From: Zygaena filipendulae
Taxonomy: Eukaryota; Arthropoda; Insecta; Lepidoptera; Zygaenidae
Assembly (NCBI GenBank): GCA_907165275.2
Contig: OU015660.1
Coordinates: forward strand, 5,024,501-5,088,500
Direction: 5' to 3'
DNA: 64,000 nucleotides
The position numbers and the translations under genes are program-made. Shown piece after piece: positions 46,208 to 59,999 of this stretch; position 1 is the stretch's first letter; the number at the start of each line of letters is the position of its first letter. Below the pieces are notes generated by a model, which was not told the origin of the DNA, did not search any database, and was given only the letters and a program-made list of their open reading frames with translations.

Positions 46208-46322
46208 CTATACTATCATAAACATTGTCAAGGGTACATAGAAGGACATAGGGTACTTTCGATCCCGGAATTCTTGCAGGATCTTCGAAATTACTGTGGG
46301 TGAAACCGCGGAGAACAGCTAG
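46208..46322 (+). repeat. Helitron-like repeat, 3' part (split by the foldback)
   Basis: Resumes at ACATTGTCAAGGGTACATAG, then TTCTTGCAGGATCTTCG, a GC hairpin and ACAGCTAG ending 46322. Confidence 0.65.
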
Positions 46323-46510
46323 TCCTACTAATATTATAAATGTGAAAGTGTGGATGTTTGGATGTTTGTTACTCAATCACGCACAAACGGCTAAACTGAT
46401 TTGAAAGAAATTTGGAATTACAGAAAAGGACATAGGGTACTTACTTTCTATCCCGAAATTCCCGCAGGAACTCCGAAATTGCTGCGGGTGAAACAGCGGG
46501 GCACAGCTAG
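46323..46510 (+). repeat. Helitron-like repeat
   Basis: Follows the previous unit directly: CCTACTAATATTATAAATG at the 5' side, CCCGCAGGAACTCCGAAATT and the hairpin with CAGCTAG at the 3' end. Confidence 0.65.
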
Positions 46511-46654
46511 TCCTATTGAATAAAGATGTAAGTCTCTAAATACAAAATAAAAATCTGAAAAAAGATAGGTACCTACTTAGACCGAATTGGAGACTCAATA
46601 AGCAAATGATAGTATTAGGTAATTTTAAAAAGATCTCTACGATTAAAAATAATC

Positions 46655-46816
46655 ATCCTTACTAATATTATAAATGCGAAAGTAACTCTGTCTGTCTGTC
46701 TGTCATATTGCATACACATCGTCAGGGGTACAGAGAAGGACATAGGGTACTTTCGATCCCGGAACTCTTGCAGGATCTTCGAAATTACTGTGAGTGAAAC
46801 CGCGGAAAACAGCTAG
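46655..46816 (+). repeat. Helitron-like repeat, internally shortened
   Basis: Starts ATCCTTACTAATATTATAAA with a (CTGT)n block, then jumps to CATCGTCAGGGGTACAGAGA, and ends ACAGCTAG at 46816. Confidence 0.65.
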
Positions 46817-46817
46817 T

Positions 46818-47308
46818 CTATATACTTATAATAAAACTGTAGAGAGGTCAATTCTGTACATTGAATATATATTCAAAATTAATATTGGAAGATGAATGGT
46901 GATCGATACTAATGGCAAAAATGCAATCAGTAATTTTTTTCTGTCTGTCTGTCTGTCTGTCTGTATGTGCACGCATGAGTCAAAAACTACAGAAGGGATT
47001 TTAACCAAACTTGGTACGATTGTAGTCCATACTCTTGGGCAGGTTATAGACAATATAACATAATGCTAAGACACATAGGAGCTGAGCAGTGACGATAAAT
47101 TTGAAAAAAGTCCGATGAAAATGCTCTTTCAAGCTCTTATCCTCGCATACGTTTACTCAATCACGCAAAAACGGCTGAACGGATTTGGATGAAATTTGGC
47201 ATGCACGTTGTCAGGGGTACAGAAAAAGACATAGGGCACTTTTTATCCCAGAATTCCTGGGGGAATTCCAAAATTACCGCAGGTGAAACCGCGGGGCACA
47301 GCAGCTAG
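46818..47308 (+). repeat. Long Helitron-like repeat, copy 1 (about 490 bp)
   Basis: Starts at TATACTTATAATAAAACTGT, has (CTGT)n near 46941-46964, ATGTGCACGCATGAGTCAAA, GAGCTGAGCAGTGACGATAA and GCATACGTTTACTCAATCAC, and ends in a GC hairpin and GCTAG at 47308. A full reverse-oriented copy lies at 61766-62253. Confidence 0.7.
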
Positions 47309-47403
47309 TATTGAATAAAGATGTGAGTTTCTAAATACAAAATAAAAATCTGAAAATGTAGGTACTTAGACCAAATTGCAGACTCAATAAGCAAATGATA
47401 GTC

Positions 47404-47596
47404 TAATATATATAAAATTCTCGTGTCACAATGTTCGTTCCCATACTCCTCCGAAACGGCTTGACCGATTCTCATGAAATTTTTATGCATATTCAGTAAG
47501 CCTGAGAATCGGCTACTATCTATTTTTCATCACCCTAAAGGGAGTTCCTGCGGGAATTCCGAAACTCACGCGGATGAAACCGCGGGGCACAGCTAG
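47404..47596 (+). repeat. Helitron-like repeat, different 5' half
   Basis: Starts TAATATATATAAAATTCTCG, has TACTCCTCCGAAACGGC and GAGTTCCTGCGGGAATTCCG, and ends with the hairpin and CAGCTAG at 47596. The 5' half differs from the neighbours, so it is another subfamily. Confidence 0.6.
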
Positions 47597-50500
47597 TAAT
47601 TTTATAAAAATCTCTACGATTAAAAATAATCAACTCCTACGATATTATGATCTGATCGATCTTTAGTACTTACTTTACCCAGCACCTCAGAGTAATAAAT
47701 AGCCAGCACTAGAAAAATTTAGAGTATAATAAATATTTTAAAAATAGCGCCATCTATTAGTCATACAATTATTTAAAATGCACACTACTAGCTAATTGAC
47801 TTTGTTCATCACAAAACATGCAGATCGGATAAACATTCTATTCTGCCATCTGTGCGATTGTGCGTGCAACTTTAAGAAGGCTGTAGTTGTAAGTGCATTA
47901 TGCAGTCCAACCGTTGTCACTTATTGACAAAAGATGTTGCTGATATTTGTATGATACGGAAGCACCGAGTGCGGCAAAAGCTCTCCCAAAGCTTTGGTAG
48001 AGCATTTGTAGAGCCATGGTAGAGCTGTTGTTTACTTATTTTCGGTTGTTTTAGCGTCAGTTTAGTTTTTTATTTGGGGAAAATTATATTATTCAATAAC
48101 GATGATCCAAATCGTTAATTTGACAAAATAATTAATTACCTATTACTATATCCACAACTTATGATAAATATTATAAAAGAAAATGGATTCAATATGAATC
48201 ATAATACATTCTTACGTATACTTAAATCTGAATTGATGTTTTGTTTACATGGTATCAATAAAACAGTTACGACGTGTTGAATAATCGTTACCAGTTGAGT
48301 GACCATAAATTTGTATACCTACCTATTTTTAAAGTCACACTGTTTCGAGTCTATAAAAATTTAACGATCTTGGGGTGGCTTGAGCTTGAGTGGGAAATGT
48401 TATAAACTTTTTATATTTGAGTAGTATTGACGTTCACGTAGCTTGTTAGTGGTTATGAGTACCTACTTTAATATTCATTCATCTATATTCTGTTGTAGAA
48501 AATAATTTAAAAGAAATATTTAAAAAAAGGTTACATAAACTAGTAAATTTCCTGTTCCTGAACTTTTTTATTGTCTCCTAATATTTTTACTATCAATGGA
48601 ATTTGAGAAATTTGAAAAAGAGGTAAAGTATCTAATAATTAATAAGCAAACCTACTTTGTATTAGGTAAATCATAAAAAGAGTAGCAGTAGGTATAAAAT
48701 ATTGATTTATTAGCGAAACGATCAAGAGAAAATATGAACGTAAACCAAAATATTATACTGCTACACCAAATATAATTTTTAGACAAAAACGGTAGAAAAC
48801 CCGGTCAGGGCGTAGCAATCGTTCATAGAAGCAATCTATCTCGAGGCCTCACCGCAATATAGGTTTCTGAGCGATTAACAGAGGGCGTGTGTGCCCTTAA
48901 GCTTTTACGACATACTTTTACGATGTCGTAAACTCGTCCATATAAAAGCTATAATCTTTTTCTGCCAAAGGCCACTGCTCGCCACCAATAGATGGCGCTA
49001 AACCTCAACACAAAACTGGAAATCACTGTCACCGGCCCAAATGTTGAAGTTTTATTGTATGTTTCGCTAATGTGGTGTGAAATTAATAGGTAATAACACT
49101 TTTTATGGGTGCTTGTGACGTTTTATAGGGGCATAAAGTCCTGACAGGTGGATGTAGAGTTGTGTATTTGTTTTAAGTTGACCGCAGGTGGGTGTTTTCT
49201 TCTTTATCGACTAATTGACTTTTTAAAAGCAATTGAGAGTAGTAGGTACCTAACTAAAATAATAGAAGAAGATTAGTAAGAAACGTAACTAATTAACAGT
49301 TTTCAAAAAAGGAGGAGGTTTTATAATTTTATAATCGACTATGGACTATGGACAATCCAAAAACTTCATACAATATGAGTAGGTATGTTGAAATTAATAT
49401 TAATAATATAATTAAAAAAACTAAATACCTAATTAAACATAAAAATGTGACTACTGAAATGAAAATAATACCTACAAGACCAAAATAATATTTTTTTTTC
49501 AGTAGATAACTACCTATATTGCAAAATAATATGATAAATAGAAATAGCTCTTATTATACGTAATACAAATATTTTTTTGTAAACAACAGAGCAATTTTCA
49601 GCGCTATCAAATGTTATTTAAGTTTAACAAATTTAAATAAACCTACCTGATATCAAATGCTAATATAATTATATTAAACATGGCGCATCACGCCTCTAAC
49701 TCTCAACTGTCTAGACTAAACTATTTCTATATTACTGTCAATTACCTTAAAATGAACGAATATCTCTTTCTTATCTATTGACTAGGAAGTAGGTACGAAG
49801 AAAAAGGACAAGTAAAGCTAGCAGTGGAATGGGCCGATGAAATCCCAACGATTTTCCATGCAATTGAATGGAAGACGTTACGGGCTGTTGACGTCAAAAA
49901 CGATGCAGAATTTTTATCGCAGCTCTTGTAGTAGATATATACAGTTTTGGTGCGGTTGAATTAGTTTCTGTATTCAATTTAAGGGATTTTAATTCATTAG
50001 TTTATAATTTAAGGTTTATCTAATAAAATTCACATATTTATTTTAACCCAAGTGCAAAAATGCATTTGGTTACGCTCATAATATAACTATCAACATTAAA
50101 TCAGATCATATGACTTTAATAAAATATAATAAATTCATAATCACTAGGTTTTCGTAATTTGATAATCTTATCAGTCCGCTTTGATTTATTTCTTACGGTT
50201 ATGCAGGTCGTAAATATGAAATTAATTTACTTTATGGCGTTTTTCATACATATATTCATATTAATGAATCATTAATACAAGAATATTTTCTAATCGTTCA
50301 TTTTCTTAAGTTATTATTTATTCTATTACAATTTATTTAGAATCTTTTAAGAAAGAAGTTTTGGAGTCGCTTAAGATAATTTTACCTATACTTATATTTT
50401 ATATTTTTTTTGTTCTAAAGCCAAAATCCCTTACTCATTTCCCATATAAAATTAAAAATCATTGGCCGACAAATTCAATTATTATGCAAAATTTTCGCTT

Positions 50501-52084
50501 ACTGGCTGAATATACGTGCCTACCTACCTATACATACAAAAGAACCTTTTAGAATTCGCCATTATTTTAATATCCTTATCAAAAAACAAGGCACATTACA
50601 AAATGGTGGCCGTTTCCCTCAGTTTTCACGGGAAAACGGCCGGCAGCCAGCCTGGAAAATTATAACAAAAGGCATCTACCGCTATCTTTGTAATTATAGT
50701 AAATCACCTTGCTACAGGCGAGATAAGGCTGTATGTGTAAGTAGAACAGTTGAGTTGAAAGGTCGTATCGGACTTTGAGATCTCGTTGACTTATGACGTT
50801 ACAATTTTGAACTGTGAAATTTTCACGCACATTAGAAACGAAATGTTCTAAGTGGCAAGGAAGAGCAAATAAATTGCTACGTTTTGTTATACAGCAAAAT
50901 CGGTTGAGTTTTGGATTGCAGAATGTTCTTAGTATCGTTCTGTTGTATTATTGTACGACGTTTCGTTGTTGGACTACGAACTTGTATAGCGAGTGAACCC
51001 TCTTTTAGGTACAGTCCTCTTCAAAATTCATCAGTTAAAAATACAGTTCAAATATACAAAGTTTTTGATTTTTATAAAATATTTCAGGGTCTCAGAGAAC
51101 AAAAGAAATATTGATTATGTGTACGCTTTTTTAACTAGTGTGATGTAAACTTACCATATTTTTTCCAATATTTATACCCACATTCCACCCACTTTAAGGG
51201 TTGAATTACCAAAAACTTTTCTTTGATCAAATGCGTGCACGCAATACCTAATTTAGAAAAGAATATCAAAAACTATCAACCTCTATTTTAGGCCTTTTTT
51301 CGCAAATCTGGCAATATCTATGTCTTAACGAAAAAAAAGAGCTGAAATATATTATAAGTTTTATAACAGCTGTAACTTCAAAACTACTGGCACAAAACTA
51401 ATCCTCCCACCTCCCCCTCTTTGCCACCTTAGGGTTGAATTTCCTTAAGTCCTTTCTTAGTGTGCATATACATTACAAAAGGAAGATTTGTGCGTACCTA
51501 TTTTCAAGCCTGGCTGTTGCGTCGATAAATAAGTTGATCAGTCTGAACATGTTAATTTTTATGTAAATTGAAGAACAAGTTATATAAAAATATTGTATAA
51601 ATGTGCACATTATTATATAATCTGTCCAATTCGTTTCTTTTAATTTTCTTACTCACTGTCCAATCCATATCTTGCTACGTATACAGTTTTAGGTAGATGT
51701 AGTAGGTACGGTGCACCAAACGCGTACACACTCGCAACTGGCCTATTACACTCTCTACATCCCTTGCACACATACAAGGCTAGAATACCCAAATAAATAA
51801 GACATACCGTGATCTTCTATATTGGTGGCGAAGATGAAAAAGAAGGAATCCGAGACGTATTTTGAGAGGTCTTAATAATTTGGACGCTCTAAAGTTTAAG
51901 GCGTGTTTAGATAGCAGTTGTTTTCTTTAAAGTTTCTTTTCTTTTTTACTTTATAATATACAAATTAAAATTTATTCCAATAAATAACAATTATTATTTC
52001 AATTATGAAGTTTTAATTCGTCTGACGCATTGTGAAGAACGGCAGCAAGTAGCGCGCGGGAAGTAATGCGTACAGCTAGCAAAA
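47597..52084. other. AT-rich non-coding DNA
   Basis: No gene recognised. ATGGCGCTAAACCTCAAC near 48990 and GCGCCATCTATTAG near 47748 resemble common lepidopteran repeat ends. GC-richer patches near 47830-48010, 48800-49050 and 49800-49940 have stops in every frame. Short frames (50361-50552, 50814-51114) show no domain. Confidence 0.4.
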
Positions 52085-52985
52085 TTTTACTCTATGAGGT
52101 TGTAGAGCGACCAGAAGCCGAAGGGCATTTACCTACCTTTTCTCGAAGCGCTTCGTCGTTTTTTTGAATCCTTATAACTTGGGTTTGGATTATACCAGAT
52201 AAACAAAATTCTTGGGATGTGTGGTCAATAGCGGTTTTAAAAAAATAATTAAGTTTTAATTGTGTAACTCTTATAGTTTAGATTTTATTAATATCTAAAA
52301 AACTCCGAATACGTCACTGCTTCATTAATGATCATCAAAATTCTTAGGGTGTTTCTTAATATTCCAGAAAACTGAAATTTGGTATATAAGCCAGTAACAC
52401 CAAACAACAAAAGTAAACAACAAAAAAAAAAATTTAACTTTTACTCCCCAACTCCTTAAACTAGGGGATGGAAGTTTATATAAGACTTCCGCAATTTTGA
52501 CGCTAGAGGTCTGAAAATTGATATAGTAACTCCTTGTTATTATAAATAATAATAAAAAATAATGTAATACACTTAAAAAAGAATTTTTCACAAGCAACTT
52601 ACAAAAAGAAATGAAATCCCACCAAAAATATTCTCATGTAAAATGTCACCAATAGTAACTCTACAAGATCTTAACTTCATAAACTCTACACCTTAGTCAA
52701 AATACGTGGTTTGACCGTTACGTAAGTTACTAAAAGAAATATTGTTTATCAGAAAAGTAATGAACAGTGGATAAATTTTTCACCTTAGCCCATGTGGATT
52801 TAGCGAAATAGCCAAGCCACATATTTTGACTAAGTTGTAGAGTTTATGAAGTAAACCCATGCAGTAGAGTTAGGGCGTGTATGTATATAGAGTTAGAAGC
52901 TTAGCTTTACATGAGATCTAGTGATTTTTTGACAGTGCGAGTCATGGCAACATTTTACATAAAAATGTTTTTGATGGGATCGTTG
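52085..52985. repeat. Long dispersed composite repeat, copy A
   Basis: Shares TTCTCGAAGCGCTTCGTCGT, GGATTATACCAGATAAACAA and ATTAATATCTAAAAAA with copy B at its left, and CAAGCCACATATTTTGACTA and GGCAACATTTTACATAAAAA at its right. Within it, 52608-52710 is an inverted version of part of 52805-52985, so it also has foldback structure. Class uncertain. Confidence 0.6.
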
Positions 52986-55039
52986 GTTTTTAAGTTAAAT
53001 CAAAGAAAATAAGCTTTTATAAATACCGCATTCTTTCGGTCAGAACTTGGCTTTACACACTGCCGTGCCTCCAGATATCAAAGAACATGCTAATTTATAT
53101 TATTTCCGTATATTTAGGCACACCGTGAGTGATTTCCCCGCTTTGAGTCGCTTTGTTTTGAACTTTGCTTTCTTCCAGTTACTTGAGCCTGTACTCGGTT
53201 CTTAGCAAATGGTGACAAGAGGGGCACGACTCACACGATGCCCGGTATAGTACAAAACGAGCTGGCTAGTCGTAATTTGTGTTGGGATAGTTAAGTGAAC
53301 GAATAATACCCCTGATATTGCGCTCGCGTATCCACCATCTACCACCTACCATCGTTTACGTAGAAACAACCAATTAGAGAAGAATTTATTAGTTACACTG
53401 TTACAGTCGTCTTAATGCTGCAATATTTCTTTTTTATTTTAACAATTTATGATCAATTTTTTATTTATCATTCGTTTTTTTATACCACCAGTGTTTAAAA
53501 TAATTTTTACTGTAGTTTTTTGTAAACTTAGTTGCAAAGTCATTGCAATTTGTGATATTAAAAATAAATTTAAAGGGCACCTGGCTGAAAATAACAGAAG
53601 TACGTACTATAATAAAATTTAATGTGGCTTCTATGACCAAATCTCATAAAAAACAAACAACCATAATATGTTATTTTTTTTAAATAACAAATTAACTACT
53701 TATAGATACAAATTATATTATAAAAAATAGATATAATTATTACAATGCGTTACTTTTAATGTTTAATATCTTAAGTTTGATATTTTTTATATTATTTGAA
53801 ATAACATTAGAAAAAGCTTGGATACATTGCGCAAAAATGTCAAAAGTTTGCAAAGTATGTACATATCTTGTAAAGATTTAACAACTCCTGAATTCATAAC
53901 GTTCTTCTTCTTCTTCTTCATCTTACAGTAAATACAAAACAATGTTATATAATAGACATCCATTTCCCAAAAGGACACTTGAATAGTATTTCCAAAGACT
54001 TTTCTATCCAATATCAATTCTTTATCATCGAGCGTAAAGAACAAACGGCAGCTTTACTTAAAACGAATATAACCAATAACGTTATAGTTATTGTTATATC
54101 TGGTCACAACCTAACCTTTGTTATGAAACAAGTTTTCAACCGTTCATTTGATATGTTTTAGCTACATTGCTCGCGTAGTACTAAGCTCATCGGAATTGAA
54201 CAATAGGGAATATTCAATCTACACCGAATAACCCGTATCTTTGGAAGTTTTTGGTGGTAAGTTTCGTATATTGATAGAGGAAGAGAGGTAGGTTTGCACG
54301 CTCAGTCCGACCTGGCTTCTATCTGCAAAATCAATGTGGCCATTAGCAAGTTTTCGCGCAGTCGCAAAACGTTCACGAAATGCTACCGGTCAGAACTTAC
54401 TGGCGTTTTGGTCGGCGTTTCCTATGCATATGACTATTTTAAAATATGTTTGCTCGTTTATGTTTCGACTCTTCTACCTATTTCTTTGCACATTCATGTC
54501 TAATATACGAATAAACACTAAGGTTTCCGAAAACTTTTAAAGCATAATTAAGCTCATCTAGAAACGCTCTCCAAATAGGGAAATTAACAAAAAACAATAA
54601 TAATGAATGGGTTACATGATATCTTAACCATATGAAATTTGGCGTTTGTTATTTGATATGAAGTGTTATCGTGATGTTACGATTATTCCTAAACTCCACA
54701 AAGTGTTATCGTCTAAACGCGTTACATACGTCTCTAAGAAAGACGTTCGATTTTATGTTAACGATACTGTTATTGTTATGAGAATTATTTACTAGTGTTA
54801 TTCAATTATCAGTAAATTTTATACGAACCTTTCCTCACATGTCCATATAACACTCGGAAGTGGAAAATATTAAAAACAGCATGAAAATAAGCAATTGATC
54901 GAAGTTCGATAAAAGAGTTAAACCAGCGTCACCGTTATAAAAATCATATCTTCTAAGATATGTGGTTTATATACGTAATAAGCTAGATTAACTCCTTTAA
55001 AATGTGAAAATCAATGATTTTTTAATTTGGATATTTATT
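52986..55039. other. AT-rich non-coding DNA
   Basis: No gene or complete repeat recognised. An acceptor-like TTTCTTCCAG at about 53178 is followed by a GC-richer patch with early stops. Confidence 0.4.
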
Positions 55040-55128
55040 TTAGCACTTCATATTATGCATGACCGAGAAAGAGTTCCTGAAAGAATGCCAAAATTTTTTC
55101 TGGGTGAAACCGTGGGGGACAACAACTA
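55040..55128 (+). repeat. Helitron-like repeat, 3' remnant
   Basis: GAAAGAATGCCAAAATTTTT then GGGTGAAACCGTGGGGGAC and ACTAG is a decayed 3' end of the common type. Confidence 0.5.
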
Positions 55129-55639
55129 GTAATAAATTTTATCGATACGTCAAAAAAAAAATTACTGTTTTGATTGGAATATTTGGCATTGCCAAATTAA
55201 GTAAATTATAAGATTGTCTATGTACCTATTGGGTAATATTTTTCCTTTGTTGCTAAGTCGACTTTATTAGACAGTAATTTTACTTTATCGGTAGTAAAAC
55301 TTATTTGTCTCTTGTGATGAATGAGACTAACGAATGTTACGAAGATGTAGGTACTTTATAACTTTATTTTCTGCTAAGGCCTTTTCGTTTCATTAGGTAC
55401 TTGTAGGTACTTAAACTTCCTTCTTATTACGGACTATAAAATTATTATTTTCTATTTAATCCTGCAAATTTTACTTTAAGCACTCCACATGATGTGCATA
55501 TACGCACATAGTTATTCAGAGGATGACGGATAAATGTACATTTTATTAAAAAAATAAAACCAAAAATATTTATGATCCCTATTTGATTAGCAAATAGTAA
55601 ATACAAGAGACAATATACGAATCTTCGATCTGGGGGCAC

Positions 55640-57000
55640 GGTAGTGTTCCCGCCAAGACGAGCCAGCGAAGCGCCATTGCACTACCTATCTCTTCTCGAA
55701 GCGCTTCGTCGTTTTTTGGAACCCTTGTAACTTGGGTCTGGATTATACCAGATAAACAAAATTTTCGGGTTATGTTGTCAATAGCAGACTTATTAAATAT
55801 ATAAAATTTCAATTGCAGAGCTCTCATACTTTAAATTTTATTAATATCTAAAAAAACCCCGATTTCGTCACTGACTCACTGATGATAATCCAAAATACAA
55901 AAACACACGTAATATTATTATTGGTTTGTGGTACCACTGATCGGTTAGAATTCGGTGACAAGCCCGCTGGTGTCTGCCCACTTGGGTTGTTCTGCTCACG
56001 AAGAGCTGGTGGCGGGAGTCGACTTAGCCCATCTACCCCCTCGATATTTGGCTTGTCACCGACTTCATACCGATCAGTGGTAGCACAAACCAATAATAAT
56101 ATTACGTGTATTTTTTGTATTTTGGATTAAATCGGTATTTTGTTATTTTTAGCTTTTTATTTTTAGCTTTTTAATTTTGTGTTTTTGGAAGTCGGTTTTA
56201 ATCTTTTTTTATTTTTCGCTTTTAAGTGACTTAGTTCGTAATTTCTCTAAGTAATTATACCCTAGTGTCAACTGCTCATCACCTTTTACAAAATATTGCT
56301 TTTCCCGACGCAGGGACGTTAATTGTTGAGGAGTTCTCCTAGTACATCACCATCAGTTCCACTTCACCATATACATTATGACGAGCATAAATTGTTTAGG
56401 AACCATATTAAAGTTAACGATTCAGAACCCGTGAAATACGTATTATTGTTGAGTAGTTCCGATGACCATCTGTGGTCTTTATCATCAGTTCCACTTCCTC
56501 AAATTTTGTTTTCCAAAAGCAAATGAACGATTTACTATAAAAAATACCCAAATCACTATAGGTGTGCCTATAATTATTTTTGAAGAGTTCCCTTGATTTC
56601 TCCAAGATCCCATCATCAGATCCCGACTTGGTGGCAATGGGACCTAATTGGGAGTATACCCTTTCAAACGGTTTAACCGTCTAACCGTCTTCGAGTAATC
56701 GGTGAACATACATAAAAAAAAAAACATACATACAATCGAAAATAGAACCTCCTCCTTTTTGGAAGTCGGTTAAAAAGTAATGAACAATGGATCAATTTTT
56801 CACCTTAGGCCCATGTGAATGTAGCGAAATGGCCAAGCCACATATTTTGACTAAGGTGTAGAGTTTTTGGAGTTAGGCCTTATAGAGTTAGGGCATGTAG
56901 AGTTAGAAGCTTGGCTCTACATAAGATCTGATAACTTTTTGAAAGTGCTAGTATATGGTCTCGTCATGGCAACATTTTACATGAAAATTTTTTTGTTGGG
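55640..57000. repeat. Long dispersed composite repeat, copy B
   Basis: Same left and right blocks as copy A. The longer interior (56300-56640) has diverged subrepeats built on AGGAGTTCTCC, AGTAGTTCCGATG and AGAGTTCCCTTGA, with ATCATCAGTTCCACTTC or variants between them. Before the right end are GACCTAATTGGGAGTATACC and CTTTTTGGAAGTCGGTTAAA. It holds a nested MITE at 55887. The 67-residue frame at 56323 comes from the subrepeats and is not a gene. Confidence 0.6.
55887..56128. mobile_element. MITE with about 75-bp TIRs nested in copy B
   Basis: The left arm starts AATCCAAAATACAAAAACAC and continues through ACCACTGATCGGTTAGAATT to GGTGACAAGCC. The right arm is its near-perfect reverse complement (ends GTATTTTGGATT). 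A 90-bp GC-richer centre includes GGTGGCGGGAGTCGAC. The open frames on both strands here mirror each other and are not genes. Confidence 0.75.
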
Positions 57001-58109
57001 ATAACCTATTCTGTACTTTGTATACTGCCTCTTTAAGACACACCATTTTATACCTTAACAATACAACATGTACCTACGTACAATAAGATATAGTGAAACA
57101 TACGAAGAAGTTAACAGCTATTTGTATGTATTATGATTTTTTTTTTAAATACTTTGTCTATATTTTTGTAGAAAATAAAGTATTTCAGTAAATGTTAAAG
57201 AATTCAATATTTCAAAATTAAAAATTGCAGAAGAATTGAGAGTAAAAAATAATGATTTTCTGTATTTAAATCCCCGTTGGTCTGGCTGTCTATAGGTTTG
57301 TTCACGTGCCATCTAAAATAAACTTTGTTGCACAGATTTAAAAGGATTTTTACAGATCCTTTGCTAGGTGACTTGCTTTACCAAGACCTATATTCTGTAT
57401 CATGACCATTTTAAATTTATAACAACGACAGCAGAGGTACATAGGTAACTGAAGACACCATGCTGGCCGAAAACCAGTATAGAATGTCACGTTTTAAATA
57501 GTTAACCGAAATCGCATTCTAAATTTAAAATATCGTTTTTAGCCATCGTCCACCGTGGTTTACCTAGGATAACTAGGTACTACATGCACTGGTAGAAATG
57601 AGAGTTCACATCACTTTGTCAGGCATATCAAAAAGCCATGCTGATAAAAACTTGCCTAGGTACATAATTTATATAGTATCACATTCTATAAGTTTATACG
57701 CAGGTAATTACGAACGTAGACAGGTACCCACAGAGACTGAACTCATCCCCTGCGGTAGACCATGAAATTATCCCTTACTAGATCCAATCCAACGCATCAA
57801 GCGCTCGAGAGCAGCAGAGGAACAGAGAGAGAGCAACGTCGAGTTGTTTTCTACAAGCTGTTTTTTTTTGTTACCTAATATATTTAACGAATTGACTATA
57901 ATCATTTCTATATGTTTCAGTTTAATGGAACTAAAGTTCAAATTTTAAATATTGTTAAGTATTTCAATTAGTTATTGAGATTTAAAATGATCAAAATTAC
58001 TCAATAGTAGATTAATTATTATTAATATTAAACCAATAATAATTTTTTTTTTTACACAAGCGGACTTTTAACCTAACTAAATTCTGGAATTATAGGTATT
58101 TGGTATATT

Positions 58110-58300
58110 AGCTATCGCCCGTGGTTTCAACCGCGGTTATTTCGTAGTTCCCGCGGGAATTCCAGGATAAACTATAGTATAAACCTTCATTTTGAATCAC
58201 TCTATCTATTGGTGAAAACCGCATGAAAATCCGTTCATTAGTTTATGAGTTTATCGTGAACAGACCGACAGGATCGGTGGAGGACTTTGTTCTATAATAT
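58110..58300 (-). repeat. Helitron-like/SINE-like repeat
   Basis: TAGCTATCGCCCGTGGTTTC, GTTCCCGCGGGAATTCCAGG, CCGCATGAAAATCCGTTC and GAACAGACCGACAG in reverse order place it with the repeats at 1470, 25400 and 28050. Confidence 0.55.
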
Positions 58301-59999
58301 GTAGTGATTAGGTACATCTAAGTTATTAATATCTAATAAATTTGGCATTTTAGTTAAATGAATTAGTCAGGTATTTTCAGTCCATTTCCATTTGGAAGGA
58401 GAGAATAAACATTGCATCGATCACCGTTATGACTCTTAAATCAATGCCAGTCATAGGTAAACGTAGAATTATTTTTTACCTATAGGTAAGTGCCTACATT
58501 TTAGCCTAGTATGTTATAATTTTCTATACCTACCAAATTTAAAATTTGATATTTCAAAAGTCATCATTTTATTCCAAATATGTAGTAATCTTTATTCGAA
58601 AAATTTGTTCCATAAAAGTAATGTCCAATATATAAAACTGACTCTTCAAAGATCACATTAATAAAACTTAATCGAATAGCAACTGAATTTGTTTTGGTCG
58701 TAACAAGCACCTTTAGCGAGTTTTAACAGCCATTAGAATTTGCTATGATCGTTCCATGAGATATCAGACGTCGTAAAGCTAATGTAGAAAGATAGGGGCA
58801 CTCGAAAAAACTATCAACAAAAACTCTGGAAAAAATATCAGAGCAAAATGAAGGTGAGCAGCGAATATCGATTTAAGCTCAAAATTGCTTGGGATCGAAA
58901 ACTTTTCCCGTACACTTTGCTTTAGTAAGGGACGGGAGTAGCAGGCGACTTTGAATTTAACGTGTAAAAGCACCTCCTATAGCGAATTCCTTAGGACTGA
59001 AATTTATTTGACAGCACTAGTGTCTGCGGAGAATGGGGAATGGCAAAATGGGAGAACACAATACATTATGGATATAACTCATGGTTTGTTTTTGGCGGGG
59101 ATCCGACAAACGTTATTGGTATTTAGGGACATTACGCTGTTAGAATGCTATGGCGTAATTTTTTGCTTGTGAAATATATGACATTGAATGCTTAAAGAAT
59201 GACTTGACGACAGCCACGTCTTTGGATTCGGTGGGAAATTAATATTGTCTTAAGTAGACAACACAGAACAGTATATTTTTTTGTGGGTAGGTCTACTTAC
59301 CTATGTATAACAAGTTTTTTTTAACTTTTTTTATAATATAGAAACGTTGTTTTGTAGTAGGGAAATATGTTTAATTTTATTTTATACCATGGATACATCT
59401 ATTTCATGCAGTCATATTATTTACTTTATTCTTTAATACATATTTGGCATTACCTAATAATGAATAAGGCAGATAGCCAAGTATGGTTTGTTTTGAAAAA
59501 CATTTTTTTTAATTGAAAATAAATTGTGTAGGATATCCTTTACCTTTCATTCGATATTGTTAGATTATATTATAATAATATTTGATTCGGTATTATTTAG
59601 CAAGCTTTTAAGAAAAATATTCTACCTAACTTTTAATTTCAGTTTCCTTAATATTTAGAATCTGATAAAATTAAATTTAGTGCGATACAAGCTAAGTTAC
59701 TAACTTAGTCGATAAGAAAAAACACGCGGGGATTTTTTTTGTCACTGTAGTACCGATTACATTGATACGACTTTGTCTTATCGTTTTAAATGTCTTATAA
59801 AGTACCTAGGTTAATAAATTATCTACGTCCTCGGCGCTGGGAGACAGTATCGCTTACATAAATTATTAGCTTTTGTGTAAAAAACAAATTAAAATAACTT
59901 CTACTTCTTTTTATTTATTTATTTAATACTTTATTGCACATTAAAGAACAATACCTACTTCAAAACTAAAAAAGTAAAAAAGGAAAAAAACACGAATTC

